Positions 8,975 to 18,312 of a stretch of 64,000 nt of DNA are shown here, piece after piece. Position 1 is the first letter of the stretch. Every line of letters starts with the position of its first letter. The notes beneath the pieces are model-generated. The model worked only from the letters and a program-made list of their open reading frames with translations. It searched no databases and was not told the origin of the DNA. The DNA comes from UBA7672 sp963784415 (GTDB taxonomy: Bacteria > Pseudomonadota > Alphaproteobacteria > Caulobacterales > Hyphomonadaceae): assembly GCA_963784415.1 (NCBI GenBank), contig CAWARK010000016.1, forward strand, positions 154,769-218,768, read 5' to 3'. The position numbers and the translations under genes are program-made.

Positions 8975-10405
8975 TCAGGCGGTCGCGAACCCGAAGACCG
9001 ATTTGGTCTCGAGGAACTCGTGAATGCCGGCTTCGCCCCATTCGCGACCATTGCCCGACTGCTTGAAGCCGCCGAAGGGCATCGTCTGGTCGGAACCTGC
9101 GCCGTTGATGTGGACCATGCCGGTGCGGAGCTGGTTTGCGACTTTTTGCGCGTGTTCCTGCTCGCCCTGCACATAGCCCGAGAGGCCATAGACCGTGTCG
9201 TTGGCCATCTCGATCGCCTGCGCTTCGGTGTCGTACGGGATCATGCAGAGCACGGGCCCGAAGATTTCTTCGACGGCGATCGTCATGTCGTTGCGCACGT
9301 CGGCGAACACGGTCGGCTTGACGTAGTAGCCGCGGTTGAGACCGTCGGGACGGCCGAGGCCGCCGGCGACGACGGTTGCGCCTTCATCGATGCCTGCCTT
9401 GATGAGGCCCTGGATCTTGTTCCACTGGGCTTCGGAGACGACGGGGCCGATGGCGCCCTTCTCTGCCGTTGCCGGGTCCTGCACCTTCACTTTTTCGATG
9501 GTCGCCTTGGCGATGGCCTTGGCTTCATCGTTCTTGCCGCGCGGCACGAACATGCGCGAGGGCGCGTTGCAGCTCTGGCCGGTGTTGGTCATCATCTGCA
9601 TGACGCCCGAGGAGACAGCCTTGGTGATGTCGGCATCTTCAAGAACGATGTTGGCGGACTTGCCGCCGAGTTCCTGCGCGACGCGCTTGACGGTCGGGGC
9701 GGCGGCTTGCGCCACCAGCACGCCGGCGCGGGTCGAGCCGGTGAAGGACACCATGTCGACGTCCTTGTGAGCGGAGAGGGCTGCGCCAACGCCGGGGCCA
9801 TCGCCGTTGACGAGGTTGAAGACGCCTTTCGGCACGCCGGCTTCATGCATGATTTCGGCAAAGATGATGGCGTCGATCGGCGCGATCTCGGACGGCTTCA
9901 GCACCATGGTGCAGCCGGCGGCGATGGCGGGCGCGACCTTGCAGGCGATCTGGTTCTGCGGCCAGTTCCACGGCGTGATGAAGGCACAGACGCCGATGGC
10001 TTCCTTGCGGATCAGGTGCTTGCCGCGACGCTCTTCGAACTGGAACTCGCGGAGATATTTGGCGGCCTGCATGAGGTGGCCGAGGCCCGACGGGGCGTGG
10101 GCGGCCTGCGCGAGCCAGAGCGGCGCGCCCATTTCCTCGGATACGGCGCCGGCGATGTCGCCAAGGCGTTTCGAGTAGACCGCGATGATCTTGTCGAGCA
10201 GGTCGGCGCGGTATTCCTTCGTGGTGGCGGAGAAGGCGGGGAAAGCGGCCTTGGCGGCGGCGACGGCCTTGTCCACGTCGGCTTTCGAGCCGATCGAGAT
10301 GCGGGCGTAGTTTTCCTCGTTGGCGGGGTTCTGGACCTCGAGAACGCGCGGGGTGACCGGGTCGACCCATTCGCCATTGATGTAGAATTTCAGGTAATCG
10401 CGCAT
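8975..10405 (-). CDS. NAD(P)-dependent aldehyde dehydrogenase
   Basis: A 476-residue aldehyde dehydrogenase of the ALDH superfamily: the N-terminal DYLKFYINGEWVDP start, the Asn-containing ITPWNWP, the general base Glu in AQELGGKSANI (about residue 247), the nucleophilic Cys in NTGQSCNAPSRM (about 278) and the EEIFGPVL motif. It oxidises aldehydes to acids; the substrate is not readable. I chose ATG 10405 because CAGGAG lies six bases ahead of it; a longer in-frame ATG at 10450 has no such site. No frame errors. Confidence 0.9.
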   Translation of the reverse strand: MRDYLKFYINGEWVDPVTPRVLEVQNPANEENYARISIGSKADVDKAVAAAKAAFPAFSATTKEYRADLLDKIIAVYSKRLGDIAGAVSEEMGAPLWLAQAAHAPSGLGHLMQAAKYLREFQFEERRGKHLIRKEAIGVCAFITPWNWPQNQIACKVAPAIAAGCTMVLKPSEIAPIDAIIFAEIMHEAGVPKGVFNLVNGDGPGVGAALSAHKDVDMVSFTGSTRAGVLVAQAAAPTVKRVAQELGGKSANIVLEDADITKAVSSGVMQMMTNTGQSCNAPSRMFVPRGKNDEAKAIAKATIEKVKVQDPATAEKGAIGPVVSEAQWNKIQGLIKAGIDEGATVVAGGLGRPDGLNRGYYVKPTVFADVRNDMTIAVEEIFGPVLCMIPYDTEAQAIEMANDTVYGLSGYVQGEQEHAQKVANQLRTGMVHINGAGSDQTMPFGGFKQSGNGREWGEAGIHEFLETKSVFGFATA

Positions 10406-10537
10406 GGGGTTCTCCTGGTCGAACGGGGCACCGGAATACGGGCCGGACATGGGGCCCGAAATAGGGGGCCGAAATGGGGCTGGGCACTAGATAAGCGATC
10501 TTGCAGCGGATTGGGAGGGGCCGTTGTCGTCCCTGAA

Positions 10538-12275
10538 CTAGAACGTGAGAACCTTCCAGACGCCGTCGCATTTGTGCTGGGCGGCGAATGCCGATGCAGG
10601 CATGGACGTGACGCCGCCACCTGACGCGACGTCGAGGGCCTGGACCGTGCCGGTGCTGAAATCACTCCATTTCGGAACGTTATTTCCGTTGGGATTTCCG
10701 GTGCGCGCGAAGTTGACCCAGTATTGCGACATCGTCTTCTGAAGGTCGGTGCGCTCAGCGTTCTGCATGTCGTGCATGTTGAAGACGTAGGGGATTTCCG
10801 CGGCGTGGGCGGCGCCCTGCTTCAGGGTCATCGGGTATTTGCCGTTGACCGTGCCGACGAGCGGGAGCGCGGTCTGGTCGCGGAATTCGTACATCCAGGT
10901 CGGCGTGCCCTGCCCTTTGATGCGGGACGAGACGTTGAGACCGTTGCACGAGAAGCTGGCGTCGGTTGCGATGGCGATGGCAGCAAGGCTGGGCTGCAGG
11001 TCGACATCAGCGCCGTAGTTGGCGAGGGGATAGTCCGTCGTGGTCAGCTGGGACGCGGTGACGGAAAGACCGCTGCCGGCAGTCGAGCGCATTGACCGTC
11101 ATCGGATAGGCGGCGGCCTTCATCAGATAGCGCTTGTCAGCGGGATCGAGGTTGGGCGGAGACGCCTTGGTGCGGGCGGTGAGTTCGGACAGGGCGAGGA
11201 ACAGCGCGAACTCGTCTTCGTTGGATCCGTTGATGACGGGGACCTTGTTGTTGCGGCCGGCGATGAACGTGTCCTTGATCGTGGCGGGCAGGACCTTGCC
11301 ATCCACCGAGGGGACCGGGTTGTTGATGTTGGCCGCGAAGGCGGTGGCGAGCTGGTTGCGAACGAGCGCTTCCGACAGGCCGCGCAGGCAGGCAGCAGTG
11401 ATCGCATCAACCGTGCAGCCCGGCAGGTTGCTGGCCGTGAGGATCACCTTTTCCGCGATGGCGACGCTCTTCTTTTCGAGCTCGGCCTGTGTGAGCTGGC
11501 TGCTGACGCCATAGGCGCCGCTTTCGATGATCGCCTTGTTGAAGAGGCCCGCCGACAGAGGAGATGCGAGATGCGTCATCACGCTGAAGCCGCCGGCGCT
11601 CTCGCCGAAGATGGTGACGTTCTTCGGATCGCCGCCGAACTGCGCGATGTTGGCTTTCACCCAGCGCAGGGCCGCCTGCTGGTCCATGATGCCGTAATTG
11701 CCGACGCTGCCGTCTGCATCGCGCAGCGCCGGGTGGCCGAGGAAGCCCATGGCGCCGAGGCGGTAGTTGATGGCAACGACGATAACGCCTTTCGACACGA
11801 GCGGCGTGGGATCGGCGTAGACGGAGGCAGCGCCCGTGTTGAACGCGCCGCCATGGATCCACACCATCACCGGGAATGGACCAGCGCCGGTGGGCGTGTG
11901 GACGTCGAGATAGAGGCAATCCTCGCTGTCGCCGTTGACGCGGAAGGGATTGTCGCTGGCGCCGGTCTGCAGGCAGGAGGCGGCGGATTTGGTGTTGGCG
12001 AGCGGCGTGGTCCAGGCGGCGGCGGGTTGCGGCGCGCGCCAGCGGCGGTCGCCGGTCGGCGGCGCGGCATAGGGGATGGCGAAGTAGGATTTCATCGCGG
12101 CGCGTTCGACCGCTTTCACGGGACCGCCGACCGTCAGCGCGGTGTCGGGCGCGGAGGCGCCGCCCATGCTGGCGCAGGCGGCAAGGCCGGCGAGTGCAGC
12201 GCTCGCGATCAGGGCCAGTCCGAGAGAGAGTGGCGCGTACGGCGTCCGGTCATGAGCAAGTCCTCCGCACGGCAT
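10538..12275 (-). CDS. Type B carboxylesterase, frameshifted near 11085
   Basis: A lipoprotein-like or secreted carboxylesterase (alpha/beta hydrolase). Motifs: EDCLYLDVHTP, oxyanion hole VWIHGGAF, nucleophile elbow FGESAGGFSV (Ser about residue 225) and GSNEDEF. At about 11085 the frame slips by one base, from TVNALD to GLSVTASQ; the second frame gives the C-terminal AAHAAEIPYVF with the catalytic His. The 5' end is also doubtful: ATG 12253 has an excellent GGAGGA site but reads only 13 codons before a stop, while the signal sequence LIASAALAGLAACAS is in the frame of ATG 12275. A second shift near 12230 would resolve this. Confidence 0.78.
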
Positions 12276-12348
12276 GTGACCTGCCGTTGGCGGAAGGCTT
12301 ACAGGACGAGCGGGGGAGCGCCAATTAAAAGCGCGTGTGCCTACTGCC

Positions 12349-12807
12349 TCAGCAGCAGTTCGATCTGGTTGCCGTCGGGTCGGTGAGGAAGGCATATGAG
12401 AGCCCCTCGCCTGACTTTGCGACGGGACGCATCAGCTTCGCGCCTGCGGCGGTGGCACGGGCGATGGCGGCGTCCATGTCGGGCACTGAAAGAATGAGCG
12501 CGGCCATGGCGCCGGCTGGCATGTCCTTGCCGCGGGTGGCGATGACGATGGGGGTGGCTGTCGACTTCTTCGCCAGTTCGGGCGTCGAGCCGGAATTGAG
12601 GACGATCTCGGTGAACGTGGCCGATTGCACCGGACGACGGGTTTCCGACATGCCGAAAGCCTGCGCGTAGAATTTGGCGAGCGCTTCGGCGTCAGTCGCG
12701 AGGACGCGGATGGAGCGGACGGAAACGCCGGTCTCCTGGGCGACAGCGAGCGGCGCGGATGCGAGTCCGGCCACGGCAAGACCCATGGCAAGCAATAGAA
12801 CCTTCAT
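12349..12807 (-). CDS. Secreted VOC/glyoxalase-fold protein, 3' frameshift at 12378
   Basis: ATG 12807, with GGGGAGAG ahead of it, gives a signal peptide (VLLLAMGLAVAGLASAPL, cut before QET) and one vicinal-oxygen-chelate domain (VRSIRVLATDAEALAKFYAQ; LILSVPDMDAAIARATAAG). As read, the end is TDPTATRSNCC. Adding one G to the GGG run at 12377-12379 turns it into DPDGNQIELLLRQ, the canonical end of the fold, with a stop at 12341. So the true gene is 12341-12807 and a homopolymer base is missing. Export of a VOC protein is unusual; substrate unknown. Confidence 0.75.
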   Translation of the reverse strand: MKVLLLAMGLAVAGLASAPLAVAQETGVSVRSIRVLATDAEALAKFYAQAFGMSETRRPVQSATFTEIVLNSGSTPELAKKSTATPIVIATRGKDMPAGAMAALILSVPDMDAAIARATAAGAKLMRPVAKSGEGLSYAFLTDPTATRSNCC

Positions 12808-12908
12808 GTGCGTCTCTCCCCTGCACGGCTCTCTGATGGCCGCTGAGGACGGCATCAAGCGCCCGTGCGGGCGGCAGGGCAAGTCACGGACTGCGGAGGA
12901 TCAAGAGG

Positions 12909-13271
12909 CTAGTTGAAGGGGTGATCGCCGCTGTCGACCCGGCGGAAGGTGATGCGGCCGACCTCGTTGATCATGGTGTTCGAGTCGACGAAGGTGCGGA
13001 TGGTCGCCGAGAGGGGCTGGCCGTTGTCGTCGATGGTGAACAGCTTGAAGCGCTGCTTGTCGATCGGCTCGATACGATACCGCCCGGTCTGGGTGACGGG
13101 CGTGGCGGGGACGCCACGGATCTCCATGCGGTTTTTCGTCTGGTAGGAGCCGTCCGTATTGAATACGGCCGTGATCTCGCCCCGCACATCGCCGGACAAG
13201 GTGTCGGCCTGCCACTCGCCCACGAGCGTGTGCGCCAGGCTGGCTGGTTTCTGTTTGCTCCGGAACAACAT
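12909..13271 (-). CDS. Small protein with a lipocalin-like repeat of strands
   Basis: From ATG 13271 (GAGGGAC just upstream) the product has 120 residues: HTLVGEWQADTLSGDVRGE, then alternating strands FNTDGSYQTKNRME, TQTGRYRIEP and KQRFKLFTIDDNG. Such G-x-W starts with charged beta strands are typical of small lipocalin-like or calycin domains, but I cannot name the family. Longer in-frame starts at 13358 or 13457 would add a Cys-rich, poorly conserved leader. It is divergent from the GFA gene. Confidence 0.55.
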   Translation of the reverse strand: MLFRSKQKPASLAHTLVGEWQADTLSGDVRGEITAVFNTDGSYQTKNRMEIRGVPATPVTQTGRYRIEPIDKQRFKLFTIDDNGQPLSATIRTFVDSNTMINEVGRITFRRVDSGDHPFN

Positions 13272-13437
13272 GTCCCTCGTCCCTTCGAAAGGCATGCCAG
13301 CACAGGCAGCGCTGCACGCCAACACCCTGCGACAGTTCCTCCGGGCAGGCCTACCCATGAGAAATTCGCCGTGCGTGACACTTCCATGCCATGTCAACCT
13401 TACTGACCAGTTGAATCTTACGGAACGTCCATGAGTC

Positions 13438-13890
13438 TTGCGCAAAGATCTGATCATCGGCGGCTGCCAATGCGGCCGGATTCGCTACGCCATGCATGTC
13501 GACGCGGTTGAAAAACCACACGTCTGCCATTGCCGGATGTGCCAGAAGGCGACGGGTGGACTGTTCGCCGCCCTCGCCGGATGCTCCAAGCCGGCCCTGC
13601 AGTGGACGCAAGGCCAGCCGGCTTTCTTCGCCTCATCCAATCTTGCGACTCGCGGTTTCTGCCGCGACTGCGGCACGCCGCTGACCTTCAGCTACAATAC
13701 GCCTGAGGCGCGAATCTACGTCACCATCGGATCGATGGATGACCCGGCGCTGGCCGATATCGAGATCCAGTACGGCATCGAGTCCAAGATCCCGTGGGTG
13801 CGATTCTGCGAGAATGTGCCCGCTGAGATTACCGGCGACAGCCCGGCGGCGCAGGAGTTCTTTGCGGGTATGCGGAACAATCAGGGGTGA
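13438..13890 (+). CDS. GFA-family protein (Mss4-like zinc fold)
   Basis: A 150-residue member of the glutathione-dependent formaldehyde-activating (GFA) family. Zinc ligands are visible as GGCQCG, HVCHCRMCQK and GFCRDCGTPL, in the order and spacing of the fold. The start is TTG 13438, since no ATG or GTG lies before the first CxC motif. Most GFA proteins are not proven formaldehyde enzymes, so the specific reaction should not be assumed. Confidence 0.85.
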   Translation: MRKDLIIGGCQCGRIRYAMHVDAVEKPHVCHCRMCQKATGGLFAALAGCSKPALQWTQGQPAFFASSNLATRGFCRDCGTPLTFSYNTPEARIYVTIGSMDDPALADIEIQYGIESKIPWVRFCENVPAEITGDSPAAQEFFAGMRNNQG

Positions 13891-14022
13891 GTGAGCGCGG
13901 GTGAGGTTGGTCAAACCTTACCGAGACCTTGCCGGGACCCCCGCAATCGGGGGGCGAGACTTCGTGCAATCCTGACCAAGATTTCCTATGTATGGGACCT
14001 GAGAAATTCCGGAGCTGTTTGC

Positions 14023-15291
14023 GTGGACGGCAAGCGTATCCTTCTGATCGTCGGTGGCGGCATCGCGGCTTACAAGTCGCTGGAGCTGATCCGGCTGCTG
14101 TCGAAGGACGGCATTGCGAGCCGCGTGATCCTCACCAAGGCGGGCGCAGAATTCGTGACGCCGCTGTCGCTGGGCTCGCTGTCGGGCGACAAGGTCTACC
14201 AGGAATTGTTCAGCCTCACCGATGAAGCGGAGATGGGGCATATCGAGCTGTCGCGTTCGGCGGATCTTGTTGTCGTGTCGCCGGCGACGGCGGACCTGAT
14301 GGCGAAGGCCGCGAACGGTCTTGCCAATGATCTTGCCTCGACGACGCTGCTCGCAACGGACAAGCCGGTGCTGATGGTTCCGGCGATGAATGTGCGGATG
14401 TGGGAGCACGCGGCGACGAAGCGCAATGTCGCGCAGCTGCGCGCCGACGGCGTCACCGTGATGGAGCCCGATGTCGGGCCGATGGCATGCGGCGAGTTCG
14501 GGCCGGGACGCTTGCCCGAGCCCGAGCGCATCGTGAAAGAAATCCGCCGGATGCTGGCGGGGCCTGCGGGCTTTGGTCCGCTGGCGGGATTCCGCGCGGT
14601 GATCACGGCGGGGCCGACGCGCGAGCCGCTCGATCCGGTGCGGTTCATTTCCAACCATTCGTCGGGCAAGCAGGGCTATGCGATTGCCGAAGCGCTGGCG
14701 CGTCTTGGCGCCGATGTGCGGTCTGGTGACCGGGCCGACGCAGTTGCCGATTCCCGATGGCGTGACGGCGGTGCGTGTCGAGACGGCGGTCGAGATGAAC
14801 GAAGCTGCGAAAGCCAACCTGCCTGCGGACATTTTTGTCGGCGTTGCTGCGGTGGCCGACTGGCGTCCGGCGGCGCGCGCGCAGGGCAAGCTGAAACTGA
14901 AGGGCGGCGCGGAGGACAAGGTCGCGCTGCAGCTGGTGGAAAATCCGGACATCCTGAAATCGATCGGTACGCGGAAGAAGGATCGTCCGCGCCTGGTGAT
15001 CGGCTTTGCGGCCGAGACCAGCGACGTCGAGAAGCACGCCAAGGGCAAGCTCACCCGCAAGGGATGCGACTGGGTGATCGCCAACGATGTCTCGGGCGAC
15101 GTGATGGGCGGCTCGGACAACGAAGTCCTGCTGGTGTCGAAAGCGGGCACGAGCGCTGGCCGCGCATGAGCAAGGCGGAAGTTGCGCTGAAGCTGGCCGA
15201 TCGGATCGCGGACAATTTCCACGATCCCGGAAACAAGCGCGGCGGAATAGCGCGGGGTCTGGCGGTGGCCTCTGGCCGGCCCAGGCCCTAG
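14023..15291 (+). CDS. coaBC: CoaBC, phosphopantothenate ligase/decarboxylase, two frameshifts
   Basis: A bifunctional coenzyme A enzyme: the N-terminal flavin CoaC half (ILLIVGGGIAAYKSLELIR, the His motif, PAMNVRMWEH, the Cys loop PMACGEFGPGRL) decarboxylates phosphopantothenoylcysteine; the C-terminal CoaB half (VITAGPTREPLDPVRFISN) joins cysteine with CTP. GTG 14023, with GGAG nine bases upstream, is the likely start. The frame is lost by one extra base near 14722 (GADVR to LVTGPTQLP) and returns near 15150 (SKAGT to ERWPRMSKAE), where one base is missing. The two errors compensate, so the stop at 15291 is right. It leads a coaBC-Dabb-dut cluster. Confidence 0.9.
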   Translation: MDGKRILLIVGGGIAAYKSLELIRLLSKDGIASRVILTKAGAEFVTPLSLGSLSGDKVYQELFSLTDEAEMGHIELSRSADLVVVSPATADLMAKAANGLANDLASTTLLATDKPVLMVPAMNVRMWEHAATKRNVAQLRADGVTVMEPDVGPMACGEFGPGRLPEPERIVKEIRRMLAGPAGFGPLAGFRAVITAGPTREPLDPVRFISNHSSGKQGYAIAEALARLGADVRSGDRADAVADSRWRDGGACRDGGRDERSCESQPACGHFCRRCCGGRLASGGARAGQAETEGRRGGQGRAAAGGKSGHPEIDRYAEEGSSAPGDRLCGRDQRRREARQGQAHPQGMRLGDRQRCLGRRDGRLGQRSPAGVESGHERWPRMSKAEVALKLADRIADNFHDPGNKRGGIARGLAVASGRPRP

Positions 15292-15300
15292 ATCAAATTC

Positions 15301-15585
15301 ATGATCCGCCACATCGTCTTTTTCACGCTGAAAGACCCGCGCGAGACGCCGGAAATCATCACGCATTTGAAGCGTCTGGGCACGATTCCCGGCTCGACGC
15401 TGTTCGAGGTGACGCAGAACCGAAAGGCCGACCTGTTCGGCAACGAGATCGACATCGTCGTCTATGCCGAGTTTCCCGATATCGAGGCGCTGCACGCCTA
15501 CAAGAAGCATCCGACGTATATGGATGTGACGAACACGGTGCGCCCGCGCCGCGAGCTGCGCTTTGCGGCGGATGTCGAGGCTTAG
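15301..15585 (+). CDS. Dabb-family stress-responsive A/B-barrel protein
   Basis: A 94-residue protein starting MIRHIVFFTLKD, with the conserved strand DIVVYAEFPDIEALHAYKKHP, here read as two parts, and the C-terminal VRPRRELRF. This is the dimeric alpha/beta barrel (Dabb) fold. Family members bind small molecules and a few are cyclases; the role here is unknown. It sits ten bases after coaBC and 75 before dut on the same strand, so it is probably in one transcript. Confidence 0.85.
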   Translation: MIRHIVFFTLKDPRETPEIITHLKRLGTIPGSTLFEVTQNRKADLFGNEIDIVVYAEFPDIEALHAYKKHPTYMDVTNTVRPRRELRFAADVEA

Positions 15586-15660
15586 TCTGTGGAGAGCGGG
15601 CGTTCGCGCTCGCGCTGCCCGGCCTCCCGCGCTAATCAAGGGCGAGCCTTGGAGCCGCCC

Positions 15661-16113
15661 ATGACCGTCACCATCCGCGTTGTCCCGCTGCCGCATTTCG
15701 AGGGCCTCGCCCTGCCCGCTTACGAGACGGCGGACGCGGCGGGGATGGACCTGCGCGCGGCTGTGCCGGATGGCGAGCCGATGACGTTGAAGCCGGGTGA
15801 GCGGGCGATGGTTCCGACGGGGCTGACCCTTGCGCTGCCGCCGCTGCATGAGGCGCAGGTGCGGCCGCGCTCGGGACTGGCGGCGAAGCATGGCGTGACG
15901 TGCCTCAACTCGCCGGGGACGATCGATGCTGACTATCGCGGCGAGGTGAAGGTGATCCTGATCAATCACGGGCAGGAAGCGTTCGTGATCAAGCGCGGCG
16001 AGCGGATCGCGCAGATGGTGATTGCGCCGGTGACACGGGCGGAGCTGACGGTTGTCGCGAGCCTTGATGAGACGCAGCGCGGCGCGGGTGGGTTTGGCTC
16101 GACGGGGCGCTAG
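15661..16113 (+). CDS. dut: dUTP diphosphatase
   Basis: A 150-residue trimeric dUTPase, hydrolysing dUTP to dUMP and pyrophosphate. All five motifs are present: AGMDLRA, RPRSGLAAKHGV, NSPGTIDADYRGE, RGERIAQMVIAP and the C-terminal RGAGGFGSTGR. ATG 15661 (MTVTIRVV) fits the family start; an upstream in-frame ATG-like start at 15589 adds unrelated residues. The coaBC-dut neighbourhood is conserved in many proteobacteria. Its stop overlaps that of the converging helicase by four bases. Confidence 0.96.
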   Translation: MTVTIRVVPLPHFEGLALPAYETADAAGMDLRAAVPDGEPMTLKPGERAMVPTGLTLALPPLHEAQVRPRSGLAAKHGVTCLNSPGTIDADYRGEVKVILINHGQEAFVIKRGERIAQMVIAPVTRAELTVVASLDETQRGAGGFGSTGR

Positions 16114-17473
16114 CCTTTCAGATCCAGCGTCGGCTTGGGCAGGTCGGCGAGCAGGAAGTGTTCGGAGTCGCTGACGGGCTCCAGCTTTCCAAAATCGAAG
16201 GCTGAGCGGTCGATGATGATGTCGCGCGGACGGAGTTCGCGTGAGAGTTCGAGGCCTTCCAGCGTGCGGGCGCGGGAGAAGGCGACGTAGGCCTGGCCGT
16301 GGGCGAACATGCCGCGATCGAAATCGAGATAGACGCGGTCGAGCGTCATGCCCTGTGATTTGTGGATCGTGGTGGCGTAGGCGAGGCGCAGCGGCAGCTG
16401 CTTGAACGAGCCGACGACGGAGCGCGAGACGGACTTGGCGCCAGCGTCAAATTCGTAGCGGAATTTTTCCCACGCCTGTTGCGAGACGCGATGCGTTTCG
16501 CGGTCGATCTTCACATAGCAGTCGCTTTCGCCGAGGCCCTGCACCACGCCGAGCGAACCGTTGACCCACCTGCCCTGCGGATCGTTGCGGATCATCATCA
16601 CGCGCGCGCCCTGTTTCAGCTCGAGCACTTCTTCGGTCGGGAAGGCCTTCGGTTCGAAATTGCCTTCGAGCGAGGCGGTGTAGTTGCGCGCGGGGCCATC
16701 GAGTTCGGCGAGGCGCGTCTGGTTGATGCGCCATGCGGCGGCGTTGTTGGGCGTGAGGACGACGTGCGTGAGGCTCGCCTCGGCGGGTGAGCGCGTCGAG
16801 ACGCGCGTGCGCAGGAGGTCCTGATCTTCCGTCGAAAGTCGTCCGTTGCGGAGGGCGTTGAGGACACGGATGAAGTCTGCTTCTTCCTGACGGAAGATGC
16901 GCTTCAGGGCGGCGAGGCGGAACTGTCCAGCCTGGAAACCTGGCGCCTTGAAGAACCACGCGCCGCCATAGCTTTCCTGCAGGATGTGTTCGACATCGGC
17001 GCCGACCACGGGCGGGAGCTGGTGGAGGTCGCCGGAGAGGATCATGCGGACGCCGCCGAAGGGCTGGCGGTTGCCTCTGTTCAGACGGAGAGAGTTGTCG
17101 ATCGCCTGCATCATGTCGGCGCGCACCATCGAGACCTCGTCGATCACCATGGTCTCGATCGCCTTCACTACGCGCTGGTTGCGGATCTTGCGCGCATCCC
17201 CCGCATCCAGCAGGCGCGGCGGGAAATTGAAGAAGGAGTGGATCGTCTGGCCGCCGACGTTCACGGCGGCGAGGCCCGTGGGGCGAGCACGATCGCCTTG
17301 TCGAGCGAGTTGAAGATCAGCTGGCGCAGCAGCGTGGTCTTCCCCGTGCCGGCGCGGCCCGTGAGGAAGATATTGCGGCGGCCGGCAACGATCTCGTCGA
17401 CGAGCGGCTGGTAGACGTTGGAGACGGGTTCAGCGGTCACGTTTGCTTTTGTCTTGCGCCCGGACCGCGCCAT
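16110..17473 (-). CDS. PIF1/RecD-like DNA helicase, frameshifted at 17280
   Basis: A superfamily 1 helicase of about 455 residues: Walker A GRAGTGKTT, then IHSFFNFPP, Walker B VIDEVSMVRADM, the GDLHQLPPVV motif, and late in the protein TIHKSQGMTLDRVYLDF with AYVAFSRA. The first 70 codons (from 17473) end in LAPRASPP-stop, while the rest is in another frame starting ahead of NVGGQTIHSFF. Adding one G to the GGGG run at 17280-17283 gives LAPTGLAAVNVGG, the expected sequence, so this is a collapsed homopolymer. The enzyme should unwind DNA 5' to 3'; its biological role in bacteria is not established. Confidence 0.85.
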
Positions 17474-17523
17474 TGAACTGCTGCGCGGGCCATGGTCTTT
17501 GCTCCGGGAGGATGAAGCGAACC

Positions 17524-18291
17524 ATGAGTCTAACGCCCCAGCAGCTGGAACGCTACGCCCGCCATATCATGCTGCGGGAGATCGGCGGGCCGGGGCAGCA
17601 GAAGCTGAGACAAGCGCATGTGGCGTTGGTGGGGCTAGGCGCGCTGGGCGGGCCGGCGGCGATGTATCTGGGGGCGGCGGGGGTGGGGGCGGTGACGCTG
17701 ATCGATGATGATTCGGTGTCGCTGTCGAACCTGCAGCGGCAGGTGCTGTTCGTCACGAGCGATGTCGGGGCGGCCAAGACGGAAGTCGGCGCGCACGTGC
17801 TGACAAACATGAACCCGGATATCCGTATCGAGACGAAACAGACGCGGCTGGATGCGGGCAATGCGGCGGAGCTTCTGCAGGGCGCGGACATCGTCATCGA
17901 TGGGTCGGACAGTTTCACCACGCGGTTTGATGTGAATGCGGCGTGTCATCATGCGGGCGTGACGTTGGTGTCGGGCGCGGTGGGGCGGTGGAGCGCGCAG
18001 GTTTCGGTGTTCAAGTCGGGACTGACGAAGGGCCGTGCGGTGAAGGATCGCCTGCCCTGCTATCGGTGTCTCGTCTCGGAGATGCCGGAGACGGAGGAGA
18101 CGTGCGCGGCTGTTGGCGTCGTCGGGCCACTGACAGGGATTGTCGGCGCGCGGATGGCGCTGGAGGCGGTGAAGGAAATTGTGGGCGCGGGACAGTCGAT
18201 GGCGGGCAAGCTGTGGCTGTTTGACGGGCTGAGCGGGGATTCAAGGAACGTGACGCTGCGGGCTGATCCGGCTTGCGTGGTGTGCGGATAG
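17524..18291 (+). CDS. moeB: MoeB/ThiF-family adenylyltransferase
   Basis: A 255-residue E1-like enzyme that adenylates the C-terminal glycine of a ubiquitin-like sulfur carrier (MoaD or ThiS). It shows the start RYARHIMLREIGGPGQQKL, nucleotide motif VGLGALGGPAAMYL, DDDSVSLSNLQRQ and DGSDSFTTR, two CxxC zinc pairs (PCYRC and ACVVC) and the ETCAAVGVVGPL loop. ATG 17524 follows GGGAGGATG. No carrier gene is adjacent, so choosing between molybdopterin and thiamine roles relies on similarity; MoeB is the more usual match for a protein with zinc Cys pairs. Confidence 0.85.
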   Translation: MSLTPQQLERYARHIMLREIGGPGQQKLRQAHVALVGLGALGGPAAMYLGAAGVGAVTLIDDDSVSLSNLQRQVLFVTSDVGAAKTEVGAHVLTNMNPDIRIETKQTRLDAGNAAELLQGADIVIDGSDSFTTRFDVNAACHHAGVTLVSGAVGRWSAQVSVFKSGLTKGRAVKDRLPCYRCLVSEMPETEETCAAVGVVGPLTGIVGARMALEAVKEIVGAGQSMAGKLWLFDGLSGDSRNVTLRADPACVVCG

Positions 18292-18312
18292 AAACGACGA
18301 CGGGGATAGACA

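Noticed and set aside
9020..10624. Long plus-strand open frame of 534 codons opposite the aldehyde dehydrogenase
   Set aside because: Antisense shadow caused by high GC; the minus strand carries the complete catalytic motifs.
13918..15969. Minus-strand open frame of 683 codons opposite coaBC and dut
   Set aside because: Arg/His-rich composition typical of an antisense frame; plus-strand genes are clearly real.
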